The notes under the pieces: generated by a model
Databases searched by the model: none
What the model saw: only the letters and a program-made list of their open reading frames with translations
Told to the model about the DNA's origin: nothing
Part shown: positions 51,401-59,100 of the stretch, piece after piece
Numbering within the stretch: the first letter of the stretch is position 1
Layout of the letters: each line of letters begins with the position of its first letter
Made by a program: the position numbers and the translations under genes
Assembly (NCBI RefSeq): GCF_020740795.1
Contig: NC_067286.1
Location: 30,342,003 to 30,406,002, forward strand
Direction: 5' to 3'
Length of the DNA: 64,000 nt
Source of the DNA: Apus apus
Lineage: Eukaryota > Chordata > Aves > Apodiformes > Apodidae

Positions 51401-54400
51401 GTAATTTTGAGCCAAGTATATTCATTCCAAGGTACTCTAGCTTCAAAGGAGGAAGTTCTTATGAGGGCAACTATGTAAAAAACTTCCTATGACTGTTCTA
51501 ATGAGAAGCAACCTGAACTACAAAAACCAACGGCAAACAGTCCACATTTTCATTCTCTGCCAAAGGCATCCTTATACCTCCTTTCAAGATACAGTGAAAA
51601 TTGAAGTTTAACTCTCCCCAAAATTCCAACACTACACATGACCTGGCATAAATGGCTGCAGTTCCACAAACAGTACAGTACCCAAACCTGCAAATGACTG
51701 GATCACTCAGCAAGAGCCAGCTGATGCATGGCCTGATCATATCCCTCTGTCAAAACACCATCAAAAAGCAGTATCATGGCTATGGCAGTTTAGTGACTCT
51801 ATGCTGGTTTCATGTCATGCTGCTGTGAAACCCTCCCACCTATCGCATGTTAAAAGCCCTAGAAACTAGCCCCAGTAGATCTTAACATCATGACCTAAAT
51901 TATCTTGAACAAGGCCATCTGGGTTTGGTTCTTACCCTCCAAAATGTCTTCATAAAGTGCATGTACTCCTTCTGGCACGATGACAGCCAAGGCGGTTCCA
52001 CACAGCAGCCCAGCACCCAGAACCGTCACCAACTTTAGTCTCTCCTGCAAGCAAGTACAAAACAAGTATCATCTTTAAGAATCAAAACCAAATGATTTGC
52101 AAGATCTCTTGCCTATTTTTAGTCAAGAGCCCCAGCTGCGTAGTCCTGTATTTGTTACCCTTCTGAGAAGTGAACACAGAACCACAGAACAGTTTGATTT
52201 GAAAAGGATCTTAAAGATCATCTAGTTCCAAGACCCCTGCATGGGCAGGGACACTTTCCACTAGACCAGGTTGCTCAAAGCCCCATCCAGCCTGGTCTTG
52301 AACACTTCCAGGGAGAGGACAGCCACAGCTTCCCTGGGCAACCTCTGCCAGTGCTCGATGCAATCAACTAAAGGAGGAAATGAAAGTTAAAGATGAACCA
52401 TTTGAACGTTAACATCAGGAATTGCTCTATTTGGCAACTAATGATTATTAGGGTCTAATTCACACTCTAGAGCCTCAAACTGTAAAGACTGCAGAGACTT
52501 GGTAAATTGTTATACAGTTGCAATCTACAAGAAAAGATAATCTTCAACAGCCACTGTTCATAAAGGCATTTTGCAAAAATACAGGATCTTACAAAGAAAA
52601 CCAAAATTTTTATACTGCAGCACTATAAATCTCTTTTACATACATAAACACAGGGAAAAATGTCAGAAGCAATACTGTTTTATTACAACTGCAAATACAA
52701 ATTTGGGTATCTGTGAATATTAAAGATCCATGAAACATGTACACACTGACAAGTTACTGTTTCCAGAGAAGTTTCCATCTCCTTTTCAGTACAAAATACT
52801 AAGGCACAGTGAACACAGCAATCTAATAATAGCTGCCTACCCTGACAGGCAAAAGGCATCTAGTTTGATCCAAGAAATTAAATCATTTCTGTTACAAAAA
52901 CACTTGTGTGTCTCTTGTTAAAAACAAGAGCAACACAGTAAACAGTGTTAAAAAGCTGCATGGGAAATGTCTTAACTCCCTCAAATTAGTGAGCTATTCC
53001 ACAGCTCAGTATTTAGTTTAAACCAGCATGGTACTGAAATTCTTACTCAGACCTAGCAAAACCTCACACCTACTTTCAGCACCAAGCAGACCCACTAGAG
53101 TCAACACTGCCTGCCTCAGTTACACCAGCAAGTGAGTCAAACTGCTAGTTATTACTTGATTTTTTTAATTATTTTTTTTTTTTCATTTAGGTTACAACTT
53201 AGGAGGTATTCTCAAGAACTGGCAGTGTTTTTTCCAGACCAAAGTTAGCCCAACAGAGTACTGCAAATCAGGATCGAGCTGAAAGGGTACATCTGCATAC
53301 AGAAATAAAGTGAGGCTCTGTTCAGTCTGTACCCTTTGACCACCAATATTTAGTCATACCTGGCTGTGCTGGAGCTTTACACTTCCCAGAATATCCAAAT
53401 TTAAGTAAAATAATAGAAACCAGTATGAAACCAGAACACAACCAATAAGTTCCACAGCAAAAAAAGACTCACGTGAAGAAATGCATTAATGCTAATGAAT
53501 AATTTCATTGTTCTCCAGCATCTGGTGTGTATTATGTAAAGCATTCATTTTTCTTTTCTAACCATTGTAAGTAGCCAGTGAGAGGAGGCATTCTTCCTCA
53601 CCAAGGCCACCAACAAAACTTTTTGCAAATGACAGAAAGCACAGTCCAGCCATTTCAGTTTGAAACTGTCCACGGTGCACAGGCCTAACCCATCATTTTG
53701 TAACAAAACTATTCTCACTTCCAATTACACACTTCCAGGATTAGCTAGTATTTGTGCATAACTTGCAGAGAGATTCAGCTCCTCTTTTAAACCAGTACAG
53801 CATGTGGATCCTTAAAATACCGACTTTGAGTGTAAGAAACTGAATCCAGAATTTCTGAGTTTAAGATACCATAATAAACTTGACCACACGTGTGTGCCAT
53901 GGGTAAAACACTGCACACACAGAACAGCAATAAATGTGTTACCACTGCTTATGCTTGTGTTTTTGGATCCATAGCAGATCTGTATACCCACAGCTGTTGG
54001 GAGCCCCAAAATGTTTAGGAAACCCCTGAATCGACTATATATATAAATCACATAAACACAGATCAAGAACCCTACGTTCAAACAACACCAAATATAAAGC
54101 CAGGTGACTACCAAGCACATATATGAGGAAATGCAAAATTGCATTAAAAAAGAGGCAATGCTTCAGGCAGTGTTCTCAGCAAATCTGCAAGAAAATCCTT
54201 GGCAGGCTTCAGGGCGAAAGTGAGTTTTGAAGAGTGGTTCAGTGGAAGCAACAGCACTGAAGACATGTGACGGAAGGCCCATCAAAACATCAGATGAAGC
54301 ACTGGTAAAACAGAGCAGTGGTGATGCTCAGGCAAAGGCTTCAGAACAGGTCGTGTTTCAGTCCATTTAGCCAAATTGTACCTCTCACAAAACCAACAGC

Positions 54401-55476
54401 CTTTCCTTTCACGCTGCTCAGAGACTGCTGCTCCCAAAGCCTCCCAGTAATAACAGGACCAAAGCACAGCTGCACCAGCTTTGTGACTTGATGGAAGAAC
54501 AAGTTCCATCTCTCGCAGCACTTTGCTTTCCAAGAGCAGCACTGCTCCCTCGGAAAACAGGAAGCTCTCACAAGACACCTCTTACTACCTCAGAACAGAA
54601 CTCTCACCACACCACACTTGTATACAACAATCGTCATTTAGAAACAGAAAAAAATGTCAGGCACCAGATGATATTAGGAGACGTCCAGAGACTGTCACAA
54701 TCATCACCCCCTCAGCAACCATCCCTTAGAAGCACCCAAACACATTCACTTCTGAACTCCTGTACCACTTGGAGACTCAATCTATTAAAACCTTCCTATC
54801 CTGTATCAACATCTCATGTATCCTAGGTATTTTTTTCCAAAACAATGTCTTGAGTTTCATGAGACAGTAACAGAATTTGAAGTGGTGATCAAAGAGCTAA
54901 GGTTTCATTTTCAGCAGCACAAGGTGTGAAGAAAAGAGTGAATCAAACATTTCCTGATAACGTTCTTGGAATTGTTTTCAAAAGCCTTAATTTGAGTAGC
55001 CCATAGACACGTAACAGTTAACCTCTGACATCAGTAGTTTCTGACACAATCTTCTAAAAATAACCACGTCCAGCTGCTATAATGTCCTTCTACTACATGC
55101 TGAGACTTTGCTTCACCTGTAGCACACTTGGGTCACACCTGGCACCCTTACACGGCTTTCATACATGCTGCAGAACAGGAGTGATTCCACACCGTGATTG
55201 TGAATGAAAATCAATATCGCGTTCACAACTTCCTTAAACCTCTTTTAGAGTTACATCACCCTTAACAGCACTGCCGGAGCCGAAAAGGTGCAGCTCCGAC
55301 TCCTCCCGACACCCCCCCTCCATTTAGTTTCTGCTGCTCTTTCTTAGCAACCAACAAGAAGTTCGGCGCAGCTGTCTTACCTCGGAAAAATTAACTGCCA
55401 AGGGGATAATTCCTGCCACATAGCAGGCCACCAGCATGGCCAGGGACAGCAGGCAGATGGAGCGGAAATCATCCAT
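36193..55476 (-). CDS. SLC39A9: SLC39A9 (ZIP9) zinc transporter, complete coding region, 7 exons
   Basis: Solute carrier family 39 member 9, a ZIP-family transporter that moves zinc into the cytosol, reported at the Golgi and plasma membrane; ZIP9 has also been described as a membrane androgen receptor. Seven exons splice in frame to 305 aa (human 307). Hydrophobic segments lie at about 5-27, 35-55, 104-124, 146-168 and 172-192, with others in exons 6-7. The metal-site motif of TM4 is HAAADGVALG (153-162), and H183-K184 in TM5 (MLHKAPAAFG) is the second conserved site. A His-containing loop is at 71-103. The C-terminal segment ends SIGHHH. The gene starts in the CpG island shared with ERH, runs divergently from it, and its 3' end faces the PLEKHD1 5' end, as in human. 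Confidence 0.97.
36424..38133 (-). other. SLC39A9 intron 6
   Basis: 1.7 kb without any recognised repeat or gene; a pyrimidine tract lies beside the exon 7 acceptor. Confidence 0.85.
38134..38268 (-). CDS. SLC39A9: SLC39A9 coding exon 6
   Basis: Exactly 45 codons (185-229), phase 0 on both sides: [20 protein letters not shown], then [20 protein letters not shown] and LGLSK. It covers the end of TM5 and the sixth span. The acceptor is TTGCAG and the donor is GTAGGT. Confidence 0.96.
38269..40232 (-). other. SLC39A9 intron 5
   Basis: 2.0 kb, AT-rich, with an A-rich low-complexity stretch around 39838-39892 (A with scattered C). No gene or recognisable transposon. Confidence 0.85.
40233..40318 (-). 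CDS. SLC39A9: SLC39A9 coding exon 5
   Basis: It completes Ala156 and encodes [20 protein letters not shown], then FVAIMLHK (157-184). It carries Asp157 of the TM4 motif and His183 of TM5, both expected zinc ligands in ZIP transporters. The acceptor is TTTCAG and the donor is GTAAGT. Confidence 0.95.
41131..41868 (+). mobile_element. ERVL-like solo LTR
   Basis: About 740 bp, oriented antisense to SLC39A9. It opens with TGTGCTCTGAGCTGGTTTGG and has the block GGGGCCTCAGGGGTGGCTCC followed by TGTAAGAAGCT, which I recognise from avian ERVL-type LTRs. It closes with TTTGTCTCGACCCAGGAG and ends around ...CCAAACCACA, giving a TG...CA shape. The 3' block is shared with 22683-22890. I could not find a convincing target-site duplication, and no gag/pol/env sequence is present. 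Open frames inside it (41418-41665) are incidental. Confidence 0.65.
42115..42148. repeat. T-run / A-run low-complexity tract
   Basis: About 30 Ts with single As followed directly by eight As, which could fold into a short hairpin. It resembles a simple repeat rather than a retroposon tail. Confidence 0.6.
42251..42319 (-). CDS. SLC39A9: SLC39A9 coding exon 4
   Basis: The 69-bp exon completes Asp133 and encodes [20 protein letters not shown], then AA and the first base of Ala156. This is the start of TM4, including His153 of the transport-site motif. It has a TTCAG acceptor and a GTAATG donor (slightly weak at +5/+6). Confidence 0.95.
42320..44693 (-). other. SLC39A9 intron 3
   Basis: 2.4 kb with no recognised gene or transposon; only short incidental frames. 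Confidence 0.85.
44694..44885 (-). CDS. SLC39A9: SLC39A9 coding exon 3 (His loop and TM3)
   Basis: It encodes the cytosolic His-containing loop (residues 69-103) and the third span ([20 protein letters not shown]). The loop reads [13 protein letters not shown] where human ZIP9 has a longer HEHEHSHDH run. It is two residues shorter overall and carries fewer histidines. The acceptor is CACAG and the donor is GTAAGT. Confidence 0.95.
45540..45953 (+). mobile_element. LTR-like segment, avian endogenous retrovirus type
   Basis: It contains CTCCATCTCTCCATCACCAT and ATCCCTGGGCCCGTGCATTC followed by CTGACCCTCAC, then a TATA/ATTAAA-like polyadenylation region (around 45805-45830). It ends GTTTAATTGCCAATCCTGAG, then TTAAATCGTGACA. 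This looks like the 3' two-thirds of an LTR. The 5' boundary is uncertain and no internal genes are present. It differs from the LTR type at 41131. Confidence 0.5.
46013..46080 (-). mobile_element. CR1 3' UTR scrap
   Basis: The plus strand reads AGAGTTGGAAGGGACCTCTA followed by a TCTAGTCCAACTCCCCC block, the reverse complement of the canonical CR1 3' UTR. Only ~70 bases remain. Confidence 0.75.
47801..48205 (+). mobile_element. Old CR1 fragment lacking its 3' end
   Basis: Heavily diverged CR1 coding DNA: remnants of the 'LLESS..KDLGVLVD', 'MNQKCAL', 'HLEY..QF', 'ERVQRR' and '[11 protein letters not shown]' regions can be followed on the plus strand through several frames. Similarity stops at about 48205, just after the TATCTGATGGGTGGGTGT equivalent of the 'YLKGG' segment. 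The usual 3' UTR is missing. Confidence 0.7.
50729..51258 (+). mobile_element. CR1 3' part with an internal deletion
   Basis: It starts at the '[15 protein letters not shown]' region (50759 onward), reads to 'KRDLEVLV', then jumps directly to the 'SLEE(K)RRLRGDL' segment. It continues through '[20 protein letters not shown]' and [16 protein letters not shown] to the 3' UTR. It ends in ATTCTGTG octamers (51238-51258). Compared with copy B, roughly 230 bp are missing between the two blocks. It is close in sequence to copy B, so it is probably the same subfamily. Confidence 0.88.
51936..52044 (-). CDS. SLC39A9: SLC39A9 coding exon 2
   Basis: It encodes [20 protein letters not shown], then [16 protein letters not shown] and the first base of Gly69: the second membrane span and the following loop. 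It has a TGCAG acceptor and a GTAAG donor. Intron 1 is about 3.3 kb and contains the CR1 tail at 52172-52362. Confidence 0.96.
52045..55380 (-). other. SLC39A9 intron 1
   Basis: 3.3 kb. Apart from the CR1 tail at 52172-52362 and a T-rich stretch near 53160-53183, no gene or clear repeat is visible. Confidence 0.85.
52172..52362 (-). mobile_element. CR1 3' UTR fragment
   Basis: The plus strand contains ATCTTAAAGATCATCTAGTT, then CCAAGACCCCTGCATGGGCA and later TTCCCTGGGCAACCTCTGCC: the complement of the terminal coding/3' UTR region of CR1. About 190 bp remain. Confidence 0.8.
55381..55476 (-). CDS. SLC39A9: SLC39A9 coding exon 1
   Basis: It encodes residues 1-32 ([20 protein letters not shown], then [12 protein letters not shown]), the first membrane span. 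The ATG at 55476 is followed by an open frame to a GTAAG donor at 55380, and it lies at the edge of the CpG island. It matches the vertebrate ZIP9 N-terminus, with Arg5 and Cys8 replacing residues that are Ile/Ser in human. Confidence 0.96.
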
Positions 55477-56001
55477 GTCGCTGCTTTCTGTCCGGCCCCT
55501 TAAAGTGAAATTCAACAGCAACTGTCCCACCGCGCCCGGCACGCCTTAGCCCGTGCAGACCCCGAGCTCCCAGGAAAGGCCTTCAGCCATGTCTGCCTTG
55601 CCCGGCGGCTCCAGCCGCCTCAGCCCCGAGGGGCGGCCCCTGCGGGCTCCGAGTGCGGCAGCTCGTCCCGCCGGGCCGCGGCGCGGTACCTGGGCCCTCC
55701 CCGGAGGCAGCGGGGCCTTCCCCTGCACCTCACCGGCCCCGGGGGGGAAGAGCAGCGGGCGCGGCCGCGCGGGGGGGGCCTGCAGCGCGGGGAGGGCGCG
55801 GGGGCCTGCGGGGCCTGCGGGGCCGGTGCGCGCCGCCCCTCACCCACCCCCGCCCCTGCCTGGCAGGCCAAGTGGCACCTCCGCCCCCCAGCGCTTCCGC
55901 TTCCGGGGCACGCCCCGCTCCGCCCGCGCTCGTGCTGGCCACGCGGTGCCCGAGCCCAAGATGGCGGGCGGGGCCCCGGGGGAGGGGCGGCTCCCGCACC
56001 A

Positions 56002-56012
56002 AAGATGGCGGC
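56002..56012 (+). promoter_or_regulatory. YY1-like motif (AAGATGGCGGC)
   Basis: A perfect match to the core of the YY1 site often found just downstream of CpG-promoter start sites. A second AAGATGGCGG lies at 55958-55967 on the same strand. The assignment comes from motif recognition only. Confidence 0.6.
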
Positions 56013-56032
56013 GCGCCCCCGCCTTCCGCGGG

Positions 56033-56043
56033 TGCGCATGCGC
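56033..56043. promoter_or_regulatory. NRF1-like palindrome (TGCGCATGCGC)
   Basis: A textbook NRF1 site, 130 bases upstream of the ERH start codon. NRF1 sites are common in CpG-island promoters of housekeeping and bidirectional genes. Confidence 0.6.
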
Positions 56044-56133
56044 TGGCGGCGCTCTGGCCGCGCCAGCTCGATGGCCGGGCCGTTGGCGGGGCGCTTCCGG
56101 CGGGCGCGGGGCCTTCTGGGGGATCGTCGCGCG

Positions 56134-56143
56134 CCTCTTTTCC
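56134..56143 (+). promoter_or_regulatory. Possible ERH transcription start (pyrimidine tract CCTCTTTTCC)
   Basis: A pyrimidine-only run in otherwise G-rich DNA, about 30 bases before the ERH ATG, resembling a TOP-like initiator. Inferred; the real start site could lie further upstream. Confidence 0.3.
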
Positions 56144-56170
56144 GCGGCGGAGCGAGGAGCGGGAGCCGGG

Positions 56171-56173
56171 ATG
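56171..56173 (+). CDS. ERH: ERH coding exon 1 (initiator ATG only)
   Basis: The first coding exon contributes just the ATG, which is followed immediately by the donor GTGAGC (56174-56179). The start is supported because exon 2 opens at SHTILLVQ with phase 0 and has no upstream in-frame ATG that matches the family. The same arrangement is expected in other vertebrates. Confidence 0.85.
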
Positions 56174-59100
56174 GTGAGCGGGGCGGGGCGGGCGGGGCGG
56201 GGGGGGCCGCGGCTCCGGGCGCCTCCCGCCGCCCCGGGACGGGCGGGGGCGGGGGCTGGGGCGGCCCGGGGCGCCGGGCCGGGCCGCCTGCCCCACGGCC
56301 CGGGGCGGGCGCGGGGGGGAGGGCGCGGCGGGCGGCGGAGGAGGCCGCGCCGGGCCCGGGCGGGCGGCTGCACGTGCTGGCGGGCTCCGGCCGCCGCTGG
56401 GGCCCCGGCACAAAGGCCTCGGAAAGGGGGAGGGGGGGGGAGCCTTCCGGCCCCGGCCTGGAGCGGGCTTGTCCGGGAGCCGCGGGCTCGTCCCGGGGCC
56501 GTCCCGGGAGCGCAGCCCCCCTGGCGAGGGCTGCTGCCTGGAACGGCGTTGCTGGCGGGGCTGTTGCCGCCCGCCCCGCTCCTCGGCGCTCCTCCCCGGC
56601 GCTTGCAGGAGGGACGGGCTTGCGCTGCTGGAGCGGCGCGCCAGGCGCCGAGGCCTGCCCCTCGCCACAGGTTATCGCCTCCCTCCGACACAGCCGAGTG
56701 TGCTGAAGCAAGTTGCTGCCCTGCGGTGGAAGGACAAGTGCTGGGCTTGCAGCAGAGTTCTACGTCTGTCTGGCACTTCCCCCAAAGCAGATAGCTTCTG
56801 ATAGGATGAGCAGCCACAAGCCCTGTCCATGTTGTCCGAAGTGACACTTAAACCACTTTTTCTGCCTAGCAGGAATAACTGAAAGGCATTTAAGTGTGTG
56901 GTGTACTACCTGTATTTGCATCACTGCACATCTTATTCTTACATTACTTATTTCTCTTCCTTTTTAATATATATTTTTTTTTTTACTTCAGTGTCTATAA
57001 ACAGACTACAGTTGGTAGAATCTGCTTTGGGCAGATGCTGCCTAGCTCCTTAGCCCTGAGAGTTTGGCTGCCAGCACTGCCTTCACCATTTTTACAAGGT
57101 TGTGCCAATAACTGGAAGGCTTTCTAAAGTGCAGCACAGCTGTGCTTTAAAAGAAAATGCAAGAAAATCCAACATATGCATCACATGTCAAAGAAACCCA
57201 GTTTTGTTAAAATACTGAGTTGAGCTGAAGAGAGAAAGATGTGTATCAAGTCAGACCCCACAAATGCACTTTCAAGACACTGATGCTAAAATCACCCAGC
57301 TTTTTGCAAAACACCCTGGTTGAACTGGCTGATGCAGCTCATCCCTGGGTATTAATAAGGGAACCTTAGTCAGATGCTCTAAGGAAATTGGAGTTGCAAG
57401 TCCTGGAACCAAGGCTTGTCATCAATGACCGATCAGTAACAATGGTAGTGCTGCAAAAAGTACTTGGTAATAAAAGCTTGGCAGAGTCATCTGGACTCCC
57501 CTGGTTGGATGTGCCTGTTCAAGCATAGTGTGCTTGGGAAGAGCTAGATACTAGCCCCCCTTGGGGAATTCCTTTCACATCTAGGATCCTCTGGCACACA
57601 TGCAAGTGGACTTACATGGCCTAGTTCTCTTTGTATGATTTTTGTTACAGTGTGTAGCTCTGAATTCCCCCCTTTTTACACTTCTGATTGGGAAAAGTCT
57701 TACTGCTTCTGTTTCTCTGCGTAACTTTTTCCTAGGCTTCTTTGAATATTCATGTTATTTGAGACAGAATTCAAAGAACTAAAAACTATATTCCAGGCAC
57801 AGGAACACTATCAATCATGGTACAAACCTTTGTACTATTCACTTGTATGTTCCTTGTACATCCTTGTATTTGCCATTCTTCTTTTCTGTCGCTGCATTTG
57901 AACACTGAAGTGATCTTTTCAGTGATATGTCCAAGGTGTGGGTCAGGATTTTTCTACAGATTGGCCCAATACTGTACTTTGATATTTGTTTCCAGTGTGT
58001 CTTACTCTACAGTTAGCTCCGTGAATATTATGTGTTCCATGCTCACCTCATATATTAGCATCAAAAATCTTGGATCCAGTTAGCAGCACTGAAAATGGTG
58101 TTTTATGGCATGCTTGCAAACTTTCTGTGCTGTGCAACCTGTTAATTAGATCACAGAGTGTGTACACTCCAAAAATCTTACTTGTTCTTTGCTGAAGTTA
58201 CTTGCTGTAGCTAAGTGAAAAATATTATAGAAATAATCCAAGCAACAGACTGTGCAATTATCTCAGTCTTTCCTGCAGAAGATCAAGCTTACAGACTCTG
58301 ACACTTGGAACAGTTATCTGTGCCATAATTAGTGTTTCAGTAGACTCACTGAAGTGTGAAACATCAGCACATCTGTTTTGCAGGAAATAATATTGAATAC
58401 CAAGTGTGGATTTGTTGTATAATTTGTGTTCCTTTGAAGTGGAGTAAGCCCAAGTAGGTATTTGTGTTAACGTTTTTTAAGGCAAGACTGACATAGGCCC
58501 TCCTTGCTCTAACAGCTTGCTTTTGGAATAAAGAAATGCACTAATGGCTTAGCTTTTGTATGTTGACTTTATTGCTTTGCCTTTCTGTTGAAATAGAAAA
58601 TACTATTTATGGGGTATTTTTTTCAACACACTTCACTGGTGATTTTCCGTGGTTTAAACTTGGGTAAGTATTCATAGGACTTACTGGAAACAAAAATTAT
58701 TAACACAGTTTACATGAGCAGTAAGTGCTAATTGAAAACTATGTGTGTCCTTGATTGTTGGTTCAGTGTTTAATAGTGCTTCATTCAGATAAATAACTTA
58801 ATGCAAACAAAAAATGATGCAGATTTTACAAGTAACCTGTTTTCTTGGGTTTTGTTTTGTTTTCCAGTCTCACACAATTCTACTTGTCCAGCCTACCAAG
58901 AGGCCAGAAGGCAGAACATATGCTGATTATGAATCAGTGAATGAGTGCATGGAAGGTGAGTGCAGATGTGGTAGGCAAAAACTGCTGTTAAAACCCCATT
59001 TTTGACATATTCCCAGACTTGCTCAGCTAGAAGGAGTTTCTGTTGATGTTTTTCCTAGGGTAAATCACAGTAAAATCCAAAAATGTCTTATGCTTTTAGT

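Larger units (their letters stand above)
44886..51935 (-). other. SLC39A9 intron 2
   Basis: 7.0 kb, the largest SLC39A9 intron. It holds an LTR-like segment (45540-45953), a CR1 3' UTR scrap (46013-46080), an old CR1 fragment (47801-48205) and an internally deleted CR1 (50729-51258). The stretches 46080-47800 and 48210-50720 are AT-rich and appear empty. Confidence 0.85.
55380..56720. promoter_or_regulatory. CpG-island bidirectional promoter of SLC39A9 (minus) and ERH (plus)
   Basis: A 1.3 kb block of extreme G+C and abundant CpG, in sharp contrast with the AT-rich flanks. SLC39A9 starts at 55476 to the left and ERH at 56171 to the right, so the 694 bp between the start codons must hold both transcription start sites. 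No TATA box is evident. Motifs seen: two YY1-type AAGATGGCGG (55958-55967 and 56002-56011), an NRF1-type palindrome TGCGCATGCGC (56033-56043), and ETS-type TTCCGG (55901-55906, 56095-56100). Long open frames here (up to 413 codons on either strand) are by-products of the lack of stop codons in GC-rich DNA. Confidence 0.88.

Noticed and set aside
55553-56847. Very long overlapping open frames (up to 413 codons plus, 363 and 335 codons minus) in the GC-rich block
   Set aside because: The composition is Ala/Gly/Pro/Arg-rich in every frame and on both strands, which is what stop-poor CpG-island DNA produces. There is no domain similarity, and they overlap the SLC39A9/ERH promoter.
58814-59005. 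ERH frame starting at an upstream Met (58814) and running past exon 2
   Set aside because: The upstream part is the intron 1 pyrimidine tract and the downstream part is intron 2. The GT/AG junctions and the family sequence define the exon as 58868-58955.
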